From the NCBI GenBank assembly GCA_011800805.1, contig MPNW01000359.1:1-64000 (forward strand): a stretch of DNA of 64,000 bases. Reading direction: 5' to 3'. The translations under genes and the position numbers were made by a program. Origin of the DNA: Hirudo medicinalis. Lineage: Eukaryota > Annelida > Clitellata > Hirudinida > Hirudinidae. Positions 1-11,664 of the stretch are shown piece by piece (the stretch's first letter is position 1; the number at the start of each line of letters is the position of its first letter). The notes beneath the pieces are model-generated. The model was not told the DNA's origin and searched no databases. It worked only from the letters and a program-made list of their open reading frames with translations.

Positions 1-1
1 A

Positions 2-80
<79 letters not shown>

Positions 81-130
81 GGAGGAGGAGGAGGAGGAGG
101 AGGAGGAGGAGGAGGAAGAGGAGGAGGACG
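1..130. repeat. (ATG)n / (GAG)n microsatellite
   Basis: An uninterrupted GAT/ATG trinucleotide run of about 80 bases passes directly into a GGA/GAG run. The reading frames through it are homopolymers (poly-Met, poly-Arg) and are not a gene. The tract is cut by the left edge of the window. Confidence 0.95.
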
Positions 131-1751
131 AAAATGGTGATGACACAGACGTTGATTTCATCATCACATTTTCTTTTCGTAAATTGTGGAACTCTTGTTC
201 TTCAAAGTTCCTCTAAACTTGTCAGAAATCCCTTCCGCCCAGTTGGACTCAGACAAACAAAGTTGCATCGCAAAAAATATTTGCCATTCGACAAGCCGTT
301 TGTTTCGATGACTTGATGCTGAGGATTCTGTTTTGCGTTCAATTGATGAGCAATTTACGAACACGATGGATGCTTAATTGTTTCCAGGATGTACGGGTTG
401 GTACTGAGTCTGACTGGCCTAACGAACGAATTCGATTAAGAACATCTCAGCGCCACAAATACCAATCAGCTAATCAGTTATTCCTCACGACATGGAAGTG
501 TTCTCATCGGCCACAAAATTATGGAAAGGAAGGAATGGAAGCCGATTGAACGCGGTTTTGGAGCCGACATTCCACTTGGAATGGTGGGAAACAGCGAGGT
601 TTGTGAAGTCTTTGAAGTGAGCAGTTTGAAGCTCCATTTTCCAGTCGGATGGAAAATGTTTCAAGCAACCATCAAAACACCGGGAAAGAATTTCCGATTG
701 TCGTCTTTTGAGAGGCAGCGAGAGAGGAGGTATCTTTAAATCCATGAGATGGATGGATGGATGAACGGATAAATGGATGAAATGATGGATGGATGGATGG
801 ATATATAAATGGATAAAATGATGGATAGATGAAATGATGGATGATGACGACGAAGGATTTGTTCGTCGAGGAGAATATAGAGGATTTTCATGTTTTTGCT
901 GGGAATTTGCAGAAAAAGGCATCACTTATTACGGATTCATGTCTCATTTGTTCCAAACTTTAAAGGCGAAATAAGCTGAGGTTCGCAGAAATGAATTGAT
1001 TGCAATCTTCTGAGGGCAAAAATTTCAAGAACAAATAACCTCACGGTATTATTTTAATAAAAAGCAGAAGAAAAATAAAGCATTTGATTGCAGATAAAGA
1101 AATATCAAGTGCCTGAAGAACAAATGAAAGACAAGACAAGTGATAGCCAGGGATCAGATAATTTGCGAAACGCATGAAATAACTTGTCGAACTCAAAAAA
1201 AATATATAAAAAATATATAAATATTCGTTCGACGTAAAGTCATGACCATCAGTCATGACCTTGAAAAGGAGATGAAATGAGCCCTTTTAGGAAATGGAAG
1301 CCTCTTTAGCTTTTGTTGCATCACTTTGGATCGTGTTTCTGCTTCCCGTGGAACACAAAAGAATACAAGGCACGGCACGTTTTTCTTCCTGAAAACAAAT
1401 TGCCGAGAACTGTTTCCATCCTCTTGTACGTCTCCTCAGCTGGAAAGAAGCTGCGTGCAAATCCCTCTGCTCGATTTCAGCGGTGGTCGGTGAAAGTGGG
1501 GGGTGGAGATCGTGAATATGAATCGCTATGAAATCGCATGAGAAATTTCCTCGTCAAAAACAAAAATATCAATCTTGCAATTTACCAGTCCGTAATATTT
1601 ATTACGTCTAATATTATTTCTCAGAGAATTATTAACAAAGAACATTCATAAACACAAACGACCCCCTTTCAAAATCCCTTTCAAAGAATCCCTGCCTTTC
1701 ATTCATATTCATATCTCATGAATAATTAACTAGTTGACTCACTGATTGTGA
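131..1751. other. Intergenic stretch with (GATG)n minisatellite
   Basis: No gene is supported here. Positions about 745-850 are a (GGAT)n/(GATGA)n tetranucleotide array. The open frames (for example 485-925 minus) read through this array and give Ser/His/Pro/Ile repeats. The part next to 1751 is presumably the 3' untranslated and downstream region of the minus-strand gene that stops at 1752. Confidence 0.6.
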
Positions 1752-4700
1752 TCAATGGGTGACCTCAATGACCTTGTCGCTGATGGCCAGCATGGCTCTC
1801 CTGACGACAGGAGCGTTGATGTCGATGATGATGTCTGTACACTTCAGGTAGCGGAACATCTGAAGACCACTAACAGGGTCAGTTGGGTTCGTTAACTAAG
1901 TCACCAAGGTCACTAGCAGGGTCAGTCGGGTTCATTGAGTAAGACAGTAAGGTCACTAACAGGGTCAGAGCGTTCATTAAGTAGGTCACCAAAATCATTA
2001 ACCAATCAAGTCGTTAATTAATAATAAGGTTAATTAGATCATAAGGCTTCCTAACCAACCTTGTAGCAGGGAGCGGAAAATAGCCAACATGGCCACAGGA
2101 TCATGCACCAGAGGGCGTTGCACTCGAAGACGTGCAGTTGCTTATCGTAGTTGGTAATGTAGAGGCGTGCCCTGTGACTCCTGAGTCGGCACACACTACA
2201 GTACCCTGTGGGGTAGTAGGCCTTGATCCAGCGATCGATGGCTGGACCGAAGTTGATCTGGGATATTGTTGTTATTGTTTTTTTATTTTGCTGATAAAGT
2301 TAATGAAAAGATTTCTAGTCGATTGGGAAATTATTCGTTGTGATGAAAAGAATTTTCAAAATAAATTTGAAGTATGGTATGGCTAACAAAAACAACAGTA
2401 ATAATAACAATAACAATAACAATAACAGTAACAGTAATAGTAATAGTAATTGTAATCACGTGATAATACAATTTCAGTCGCATGCATCGATCAACCTGGA
2501 TGCAGAATTTGCCCCTGGACTGAATGATTTTCCGGGCTTGGTCCAAAGCCCTCTCGAGTTCTGGCCTTATCATTGGATGAGAGGTATCCACCAATAAAGC
2601 GAGGTCGTCTGAGATTGCAAAAAGCATTTGAGAATTATTTACTCTCTTAAAAATTAAAATTTCCTTTAAGAATTCAAATAAATAAATTTTTGTTGTACTT
2701 AAAAAAAAAATTTTTAATTACAGTTGGTTTCGGATGACAAAGTTGCATGGTTATTTTTGGATGATGCTTTCAAAGAATGTGTTCATCAGTCTCTATTAAG
2801 ATCAGTTACGATGCAAAAAAATATTTTCTAATTTCTTCAAATTCTGAATCACATGGGAAAACTTTTGAGGAACGCAAAAAAATAACAAACTCGTTTCAAA
2901 TGTTCGTTAAATTCTCGGAATTAAAAGTGAATTTTGACGAAATCTCCGAAGGATGCCTTCTCAGATAAATTGCAACAAACCGAACTTGTTTCCATAGAAA
3001 CTGAAGCATACTTTGCTAGCAGTGGCGACAATTACTGTCATTGTCAATTACTCGCATTGTCACAAATTCATTCACGCATTCACTCACTCCATCCATCCAT
3101 CCACTCACTCATTCCACCCATCCATCCACTCATTCCACCCATCCATCCACTCATTCCATCCATCCCCAAAGAATGAGTGGGGAGTGCTGGTTTACATCGG
3201 TAACGAGAGCAGTGCAGGCATCGGATGGTTTGTTTTCCTTTCCTCTGGAAACAAATATTCTGTGCACGTCTGTAAACTTCCACCTTTTATTTACAAATTA
3301 CTTGGCTGTCGTCTCAAACTGTTAAACCGAGTTGATTGATCGACCTGAAGTCAATTTTGTTTCGCTTTGGTTGAATTGATTGAATTGAAATGATTGAATT
3401 GATTGAATTGAAATGATTGAATTGATTGAATTGAATTGATTGAATTGAATTTATTTGTATTTTTATTTTATTTGTTCGATAAGTTGGGATTTAATTGATT
3501 GTGCTAAATTTAATTCAATCAGTTCAAAGTAGAAACACCTTGAAAGCTTGTGACTTCCAAATAAATTATTTCTACTTAAATAAATAATTTCTTCTTTTAA
3601 AATCTCACTGGAAAACTCTTTGTCAGCATAAGTAATAAATCACTGAGAAAGTTTAAAAATCATTTTCTGACCTCCAACGTCCTCAATTTAAAGAGAAAAA
3701 AGTTCAGTATTTACAAAATTTCCTTGAAATTCAAATCAATCAAAAAATGGCATAAAACTGCGAGTGTGGTTGAAGAAGCACGAGCAGCAACTTTCAACTG
3801 ACTTTCAAATATGACATCCGGTTGAACTGCTCCGACGTAGTCATTCCTGAAGAACTCTGCCCACACTCTCATGAGCAGAGGGACTCCTATGATCTGCTCG
3901 CAGAAGGATTCCAAGTCTTCCACTGACGTGATGTTGATTTGACTGGAAAGAAAAGAATTTTCCAGATGATAAGAAATAATCCAGTTCGAGCTTAAATTAC
4001 TCGCAATTAATTCTGGTGTTCGGAGTTCTAAGAATAAACAAGATGCGAATCGAATCGAGTTGAATTGAGGATTGAAGGGTTGAATGATTGAATGATTTAA
4101 CTCGCAATCGGTTGCAAAGTTATTTCAGCGGTTCCATTGTTTCGGATATTCATTCTTCGTCATGCCAGACTTTCACGGCGAGGAGATGTTTTTGGATGCG
4201 TGCAGGTGAATTCTACCTGCATTGCATTCGAAGAAACATCTGGAATGACATGGGTGGTGGTGATGCTGGTGCTGGAACTTTTGGAAAGAATGTTACACGG
4301 TGCAATCCTAGGATGAGTGTGAATATGTCGAATACTTTCTGTCTGTTTTTCTCAATTTGTAACAAATGTAATAAATATAAAACCAATTATTCTGGCATAA
4401 AAATTGAATAATTCCTGTAAATTTATCTACATATATTCATAAACGAGGTTGAACAGTGCAATGAAACATGAGACCTACAAACACGAGAGAGTTGCACCGA
4501 CATGAAAGAGTTACAAATAAAAGAACTGATGCCAAGACATGAGATTGAGATGGAAAGGAGGCTGAGGAGGAAGGATGGTCCTGAAACCTGATGGAGTGTT
4601 ATTTTTCCATGTCTTGCGGAGGAGGAGGAGGAAAGAGACATCAATCAATGTTTGGGATGTCACAACTTTCTTTGTTCAGTCTGCTCAACTAAAAGTCAAA

Positions 4701-6203
4701 GCCAAAAAAAAAAGAAAAACACCCGAAAATAACTTCAATTTCTAGAACATATTTCATCAAGCCAAAACCATTTCTGACGTGTTAAGCGTCAGAATTTGTA
4801 AGAAAAGTTATTATCAAACTTATTATCAAATATTTTTAATATTATCGGATTAATTAATGACAGGAAAGTCGTCTGCAGGCATCTCCCACGCGAAAACTCT
4901 TTCAAGTGCACACGGAAAATTGCTGCTGAGTGAAAATTGCACTCGGCTGGAAATAGATGGTTGCAAAAATTTACTCTGAGGAGATTCAAAAAGCTGATGA
5001 TGCATCTGGCATTTCAAGAAAGTTCAAGGCCCTGAATCTCAAGAATGAGAAGCATTTCTCCGAAACTCGAACGAGTTTGAGAGTTTGATGGAGAATCCCG
5101 GCTAAATTGCAAAATTACGGACTCATAAAACACATCAACCATGTGTCACCGTTATGAGTTGTACGCTCGTAAAACATTCTGTAGAATACAAACAAAGCAA
5201 ATACGAAAAAATGGAATCGAATTATCTTGAAGACAGGTTTAATGATGTAGAGAAAGTGTAAAAGTGTAAACATCGCTTGGAATTTATCAGTTTTATTCAT
5301 TTGAAATTCAAAATCAAATTCTTATTCAAATTCAAGTTCAAATTGAAGCACATTAAAACAATTTTTCCTTAAATAAATTAAATCTCATTCCAAATCATTT
5401 TTCATTTCTTAAACCAGCTGATGAATAATCGAAACACACACACAGCTAGAAACGCATGACTCATTCGGTTTTGGCGGGATGTGAGCAGACACCAGGTGAG
5501 CAGAAATTCTTCACCAATGAGCAGCCAATTCCTTCGTGATGACCCATTTAAGATGAACCAAGCTTCTGTCCTTCAGCTCCTCTCCATCCATCTTTCAATT
5601 CATCGCCAACACGCGATGGGACATGTATGTTTCATTTGAACTGATTTTCATGTGGTTTCAGTGTACACATCCCCTGAGATTTGCTGGACAAGTTCTTGCT
5701 CTTCAGCAGATACCCATCCTTACTTGCTCCTCTTCCTCATCCATCCATCCATCCATACACCCATCCGTCCATCCGTCCATCCATCCATCCATCCATCCGT
5801 CCGTCCGTCCATCCAACCATCCATTCTCTCACCATTTCTTCCTTTAATCCTGGAAAATTCTGTCCATGACGATGGGTTTTTTTTTCAATTCGTTGAAATA
5901 AATTGGCATTCAGATGAATTTTTAAACACCGTGAAAAATGACAACAAAAACAACAATAATAATAATTTTAATTATATTATTATTGTCATTTATAATTATT
6001 ATCGTTACCATTAAACAGTTATTATTATATATCTAACATTATGAGTAGTTGTAATAATATTTATCCAGACATAATTTATTAAATATTATATTATTATTGT
6101 AGTAATGATAACTTTTTCAATTTATCGCCAACAACAAGCTTATAAAAATATATGGAACAACAACAACAGCAGCAGCAACAACAACAACAACAACAGCAAA
6201 ATC

Positions 6204-6237
<34 letters not shown>

Positions 6238-6862
6238 GCAGCAGCAACAACAACGACAAGAAACACAAAACGAACAATTTTATAACATTTTCAATTGCAC
6301 TCGTGAAGCCTCATTTGGCGTTGAGGATGCAATAAGAAACTTTTGAGGTTGCGATCATCATCATAATCATCAAAATCATCATCATAATCATCATCATCAT
6401 CATCAAAATCATCATAATCATCACCATAATCAAAATCATCATAATCATCACCATAATCAAAATCATCATAATCATCATCATCATAATCATCATTGTCATC
6501 ATCGCTAAAAATGTCAATGATGCTTTCTAGCATGATGTTCACCAACACCATCTCAACACCACAATGACCATCACCATTATTATCATCATCATCATCAAAG
6601 TCATCATCATCTTCATATCGACGCTTGATGACATGACAACCTATCTGACAACTTCCACTCACTTGATCATTCCCTCCTTTGTCCCCATAACCTTGACTTT
6701 ATCGGGGTCATACTGAAGTTTCCTCGGGTTGCTTGAAAACAATCCATACATGATGGCTGGGTTGGCCATGAAATCCGACCAGTAGCAAACCGTGAGTGGT
6801 TTGATTTCGTGGGCGTCCTTGTCTTGGGTTTTCCTCAGGAGGTCCTTAGCCAATGACAACAT
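1752..6862 (-). CDS. Unrecognised five-exon gene, 252-aa protein
   Basis: I do not recognise this protein. Five exons join with exact phase: 6862-6663, 3942-3803, 2608-2496, 2257-2060 and 1859-1752 (200+140+113+198+108 bases, 253 codons with stop). Each junction has GT and AG; the first donor is GTGAGT. The start is the first ATG of the frame ([11 protein letters not shown]). The N-terminal half carries [22 protein letters not shown] and an acidic stretch around [20 protein letters not shown]. The fourth exon is rich in Cys, Trp and Tyr ([20 protein letters not shown]) and includes one hydrophobic run ([18 protein letters not shown], residues about 199-216) that could be a membrane segment or a metal-binding Cys-rich core. 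There is no signal peptide. Introns 1-4 all contain tandem repeats. It could be a lineage-specific family or a conserved protein of unknown function; a homology search would decide. Confidence 0.72.
1862..2056. repeat. Minisatellite, about 40-bp units, in intron 4
   Basis: Between exons 4 and 5 of the 252-aa gene, a degenerate unit of the form GGTCACTAACAGGGTCAG followed by GGGTTCATTAAGTAAG recurs about three to four times. It diverges rightwards. Confidence 0.75.
2395..2452. repeat. (AAC/AAT/AGT)n microsatellite in intron 3
   Basis: An imperfect trinucleotide run, first AAC/AAT then AGTAAT, lies directly after the donor side of exon 3 on the minus strand. Reading frames across it are poly-Asn/Ser or poly-Ile/Val and are not coding. 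Confidence 0.85.
3075..3168. repeat. (CATC)n-derived 24-base minisatellite
   Basis: Repeats of the form CATCCATCCACTCATTCCACC occur three to four times. The array is in intron 2 of the 252-aa gene and gives the Pro/Ser/Ile/His frames seen on the plus strand. Confidence 0.85.
3365..3452. repeat. TTGAATTGATTGAA minisatellite
   Basis: The unit TTGAATTGATTGAA(ATGA) is repeated several times with small changes. It lies in intron 2 of the 252-aa gene and has no coding potential. Confidence 0.85.
5738..5826. repeat. (CATC)n/(CGTC)n tetranucleotide array
   Basis: An array of CCAT units alternates with CCGT variants. It lies in intron 1 of the 252-aa gene, the largest intron of that gene (3943-6662). 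Similar arrays occur at 745-850, 3075-3168 and 51544-51582. Confidence 0.9.
6152..6260. repeat. (CAA/CAG)n microsatellite
   Basis: About 105 bases of CAA with interspersed CAG, giving poly-Gln or poly-Asn frames. It is in intron 1 of the 252-aa gene. The open frames have no splice or coding context, so I do not call a gene. Confidence 0.92.
6353..6620. repeat. (TCA)n microsatellite
   Basis: A long imperfect TCATCATAATCATCA array ends about 45 bases from the donor of exon 1 of the 252-aa gene. The minus-strand frame is poly-Asp/Tyr (6291-6662) and is not a real protein. Confidence 0.92.
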
Positions 6863-8250
6863 GGCGGTGCGAAAACAACAAGTTCGATTCGACTTTGCTC
6901 GGAATTAAATAAAATAAATCGGAGAAAATAGAATATTCCTTCTCAAAAAACAACTTTTTCAGATTGTGGTGAAGATTTTTTTATAATTCGGACATCGTTT
7001 CTCCATTCCTTTGCCTCTCGTGTGATATCGTTAATAATAATAAGACTTAGAGGTTTTTTTTGCAATAAATTTCTACGACAGCACAGATTTTAACGAAATC
7101 AAAACTTCAGCGATGAGTCAGAGACGTGAAATTCTTTTCCATTTCCACGTGGAAGACGTTGAAAGTCTTTCTTAAATGAGGACAGAGCGCAGTAGATGCG
7201 TGGAGTTCATGCTCGCAAGATGATACTCCTCTCGCCAATCCTTCTTAAAGCTTTTCTTTGTACTTCGAAATGGCAATGCCGTTCTGAAAATTCCACTGCT
7301 TTTTCCACTTAGGAGGATTCTCGTCCCTCCTCCCTCTTTCCACATAGCCCTTCCTACTTCTGAGATGTGAATGTGCCTCCTCATCTTGCGAGTGATGATC
7401 TTACTTGGAGTTCAATGATTGTTGCTAGTTAGTGGCGCAACATGGAATGATTTATTTCCATGTGACGTCTCCTTTGAGTAATTTATGGCGGTTGTTTTCA
7501 ACTTTTAAGTCTCCAAAAGAGAGCAAAACCAGGAACACGGTGTTAGGATGTTCCTTCTCCGAAAACAATGCAAGCGCATTGCCAACGTTTTTCTTAAGAA
7601 AACTGGAAGCTTCAAAAGGTTTCACATTACCAAAGATGCACAATTAACTTCCATTGTTAGCACGATAACACTAACACAGCTCGGTCATCTTTTATTTACG
7701 AATTTGGTTAGCTTTTATATACAAACATGAGCCAATGATATTTTTACAGAAATTCTTTCACTTCTGCAAATAAATCCCCACTAATTGGACTGGTTGAGAA
7801 GCTGCCGAGTTGATACGACATCGATGCTGTAATGGCAGTACTGGATTTGTTAGTATTTTATTTGCTAGTAGATTGTGATAGTAGTTACGGTTGAAGTAGT
7901 TGCGATGCTGATGAAGGTGATGCTGAGGCAGACTTTGGGCGAATATTAACCACCTGAAACCTGGAATCTCACAAAAGGATCTCTAAACCTCCAAATTGTG
8001 GAAAGGAAATTGCCAACAGCAGCTTAGAAATTTAAAAAGACCAAAAACGGGCCCAGGGGGAGAAAAAAATCGAAACGGATCGCAACGGGCTCCTCAACTC
8101 GCAGTTATTATTATTATTATTATGCTAAAATAAATGTTTTTTACAAAAACACAGCTTCTCTACATTTACGTTTGAGTTTTAATTAAACCTCAAGTCGAAA
8201 TAATTATCTGTGGTGTTCTATTTGCGGCTCTCGACGAAAAACATGGCAAT
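6863..8250. other. Intergenic stretch, no gene seen
   Basis: This is the upstream region of the 252-aa gene. Short frames (7172-7384, 7452-7643 and others) show no splice-site continuity or recognisable domains. A short (ATT)n tract lies at about 8106-8122. Confidence 0.5.
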
Positions 8251-8257
8251 TAATAAA

Positions 8258-8365
8258 ATCGATGTCAGACTGAAGATGAGCGAGTAACGCTTCGTATCTT
8301 AATTACTTAGAACCTTTCCAAGCATCCACAGAGCCACGTGAGGTGATTATCACCTCCATCTCTTA
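8258..8365. repeat. Dispersed repeat copy R1
   Basis: This segment, from ATCGATGTCAGACTGAAG to CACCTCCATCTCT, matches 11665-11765 in the same orientation with scattered substitutions and small gaps. On the minus strand both copies read with a shared LRYE(A/V)LLAHLQ(S/P)DID peptide, so the unit may derive from a coding exon. In this copy the minus frame has a stop inside it. Confidence 0.75.
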
Positions 8366-8884
8366 AATGTCTTTACATCCCATTTTAAAATTGCATTTCA
8401 TTTTATTAAGCCTAATTAAACTATTATTTAGTATCTTTTGACTCATAGCCTGACATAAATCCTATGAAATCATTAAAACTATCTTCAGTTTCAAACAACT
8501 GACATGCAATAAATAAAATTTATTTCAATAGGAAATATTAACTTTTATTCACATTTAAACACATCAAAGTAAATTAAATTGAACCTTTTGAAATTTGGAA
8601 AATTTGAGTCAGATATTGGAGACCCTTTGCTCGAAAAAGTCATGAAATTTGGTTTTGGAAAAGCAGTGTATGCAGGTGTTTGTATTTAAACAATGCAGAG
8701 TCAATTGAAATTTCAACTGCCACGAAATACTTAACCATTTTGAATGCAATTATTCCTCCGATGCCAATTTTTAGAACTACCAGGTTGATAACGTGTCCAA
8801 TCTTTCTACAAGTGGTCCGACATATTGCGGTGATTTAAACGTCGTCGGTGAATTAATGTCCAAAATTATAAAGCCTCTATTTGT

Positions 8885-8960
8885 TGTGAGTGTGATAACA
8901 CAGTTTAAATGTGATAACATAGTTTAAGTGTGATAACACAGTTTAAATGTGATAACATAG
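8885..8960. repeat. 19-base tandem repeat
   Basis: Four units of about 19 bases alternate between GTGATAACACAGTTTAAAT and GTGATAACATAGTTTAAGT. The start of the 8930-9265 open frame lies inside it. Confidence 0.88.
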
Positions 8961-9558
8961 TGCCATTGGCACTGAAGATTTTGTTAAAGGCAGTTTTCCA
9001 TGCGACGGAAAATGATAGCGTTGTATTCAGAGAGGTATTTTTAAATTTCTGTAGTTTTTCTCCAATTTGTCACGATAATTCTCACGTTTTTATGAGTTTA
9101 AGCATCGTATTAGTCAGGAAAATGTCGGAGCCTTGGCTCCTAACTTTTTTGAAGCCAGAAATTATTCTCAGTATGAGATACTCAGTACTGAAAAATCAAC
9201 AGAAAGGCTGTATTTACCTAGATTATCTTTGCGAATTGTATAATGATATGGAGCTCGACGCTTGAGATGAAGCTGACGACATGGACTCCTTCGCTCAGGG
9301 CACGAGAAATGTTTGATGAACAAAATTTTATTACGTACGGCTTTAAGATGTACATCACAAGTCATCGAAGACGAAAATATGTTTGATCAGCAATCCATTC
9401 AGAGTGAGGTTTTAAAAAATTTAATTCTCTTTTATGCAATCCTACTGAATTCGGACAAATATCATTTGTTATTAAGTCATTTTTCAATGTTTTACTTAAG
9501 TTTGAAACAGTTACTGGAAACAGTTACATATTTGAAAGTTGATAGGCACATTCGTTAA
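8930..9558 (+). pseudogene. Two AT-rich open frames upstream of the HECT relic
   Basis: Frames 8930-9265 (111 codons) and 9313-9558 (81 codons) are separated by stops. They have a Leu/Phe-rich helical composition (for example LKNLILFYAILLNSDKYHLLL) of the kind seen in helical-repeat proteins. They lie on the same strand as the HECT fragment that starts near 9743, with no introns visible between. I infer that they may be the N-terminal part of the same broken gene, but I cannot match them to a named region. They could also be chance frames in AT-rich DNA. Confidence 0.3.
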
Positions 9559-9742
9559 CGCAACATTGGATTTTTTTGAAACACAGATGTATTTGTAACA
9601 CAGAGACCTGTTATCACACATTGCATGCCCCTCAGGCACCGTTGAAAAGGGGTGCATCCCTGGACACGCAGTTATATGTATCATTATCATGTGCATCATT
9701 ATACAAGTACTGAATGTCTTAAACAGCCGTTGGCATTAATGG

Positions 9743-11063
9743 CTTGACATTATTGAAGAACGCAACTTTGCTGACAATGATTTATTTCAATTTTACGATT
9801 TAAATTATGAATCGCTTGAAAGCACATTTAGAATGGCTGAGGAAGGCACCATCAGACGTTATTGGAATGGATCTTTGGTGACCTCGTTTCCTGGATTAAT
9901 TCCACCTCGAAATCGATTAGAATTAATTTTGGGTGAATTCAGAAGTAATAAATCTTTCTACATATCAAGAACTAATGTACTAGGAGATACTTTTGAAATA
10001 TTTGCGAGTAATGATCATAACGTGATCCTAGTGGAATTCACTTTCATAGATGAAGTTGGACATGGTGCAGGAGTGATAAAGGAAGTTTATTTCATTCTGT
10101 CTCAAGAATTGCAGCGGCATAATTTCGATCTTTGACAAGGAGAACCTGTAAAACGATCAGACGATGAAGTGATGTATACTTATTCGTCTAACGGTCTCTT
10201 TCCAAAAGTTAATGGAGATACTGAAAAGTTTAGAGTGATGGGATAATCTTGGCAAAAGTAATCTCGGATGGTTATTTGCTTGACATTCCATTGAGCGACG
10301 AACTCTTTCGACTTCTGTCGACAGGGAAACAACCTCATTTAAGTAGAAAATACTTTGAATTGATCCATTCGTTCCAAATGATTAAATCTCTTTTCCAATC
10401 CTTTCGAAAATAGATGCCATCCGATGTGACGTCTGTCTCTCACAACGTCAGAAGAATGAAATAATTAGCAATCTAATTTTTGATGACGGAAATTCATTCG
10501 ACGACCTGTGCCTAAGTTTCACTGTTCCAGGTGCAGATGTTGAGTTGATTGAAGGTGGACGTGATGTCTTACTCTCTCCTCGTAACATTGACTGGTATTT
10601 GGAGAAATTATGTCTTCACAAAGATGATATCTATTTTTCCCTGAAATTCCTGCTCTCAGATTTGTATTTGATGAGATTTTACCTGCTAGTTCGCAATTAT
10701 TATGAGAAACTAAAAAATTTAATATGCTGTGAACAATGTGTAAAATGGACTTTGGAAGATTTGCGAACATATTGCCAATATGACGATTCACAATCAGTTC
10801 AATTTATCCTCGAATGCCTGGCAATCCTTGGTGTCAAAGAACAAAAACTGTTCCTGAAGTTTGTGACCTGCGTGAATGGTTTGCCGTTCGGAGGATTACT
10901 TGAGTTGAATCCTCTACTGACCATATTGAGCACAAAAAAAGACCATACCTGGTGCTTCAAATTGTACTAACAGCTTACACTTGCCAGATTACAGCAGTCT
11001 TGAGGTGACCATGGAATACCATGGAAAAGATTTTGTATTCATGAAGGAAACGGATCATTTCTG
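9743..11063 (+). pseudogene. Broken HECT-type E3 ubiquitin ligase copy
   Basis: The frame is intronless and interrupted. It opens with helical residues (WLDIIEERNFADNDLFQFY), then an early HECT block including SRTNVLGDTFEIFA and DEVGHGAG...FILSQELQR, ending in a stop at about 10133-10135. Later blocks are in other frames: ILAKVISDGYLLDIPLSDEL (from about 10242), DLCLSFTVPGADVELIEGG, then LFLKFVTCVNGLPFGGL...LNPLLTI (to 10970). A final piece, SNCTNSLHLPDYSS, is shifted by +1 and aligns with the region of the catalytic cysteine of TRIP12/UFD4-type HECT domains. At least three frame breaks or stops are needed to cross the domain. The order of blocks is correct, so this is one decayed HECT domain, probably a retrocopy. 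A divergent gene with sequence errors is less likely. Confidence 0.75.
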
Positions 11064-11289
11064 AAAGAATAATATCCACACTTCAAATCTTAATTGTTCC
11101 TAATTCTTGTTTTCATATAAATCAATTTAATTACATGGGTTTTTAATTGTCCAATTTTTTCAACTGATTTAAAAAGCGAGAATCTTATTACCACAAAGCA
11201 AAAATGCAGGCCATCATTTAAAATAGACAGGCATTGTGAAAAAAGCAGAAAGGATTTAATACCGTTCCAGTAATAAGTAATTTTTGATA

Positions 11290-11332
11290 ATAATAACAAC
11301 AACAACAATAATAATAATAACAATAATAATTA
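11290..11332. repeat. (AAC/AAT)n microsatellite
   Basis: A run of AAC and AAT triplets just downstream of the HECT relic. It gives a poly-Leu minus-strand frame. Confidence 0.85.
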
Positions 11333-11664
11333 GTAGCACTTTAAGCATCATCTTAACTTTATCCGTTCGTCTTAATGTGCTTTGTTTATCGAACCCAAAT
11401 CATAATTAGCCAATACTTTGTTTATGAAAATAGCATTAAACAATACGTTTACTGCTTCCTTATAATTATAAAATAAATAACCCTCGATGTTAAGCGTCCC
11501 TAATCTACTCATCAATCGGGATATCAACGATTGAAAGTAAGATGCAAAATACCTTGAGACCATATTATGTTAGTAGGCAAATAAACGAGGAGCTTTATAA
11601 ACGTAATGAAATCGATCCTAAGGAAAACTGTTCTGATGCAGCACCTCCCCGCCATCATCCATCC

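Noticed and set aside
2..316. Open frame starting with poly-Met then poly-Arg
   Set aside because: It is a reading of the (ATG)n/(GAG)n microsatellite with no domain or splice context.
3060..5830. (CATC)n arrays as possible CRISPR or satellite arrays
   Set aside because: The units are simple tetranucleotides without unique spacers, and the sequence is eukaryotic.
6105..6346. Poly-Gln/poly-Asn open frames
   Set aside because: They are the (CAA/CAG)n tract inside intron 1 of the minus-strand gene, not a polyQ protein.
6291..6662. 123-codon Asp/Tyr-rich minus-strand frame
   Set aside because: It is produced by the (TCA)n array and is out of phase with the adjacent exon.
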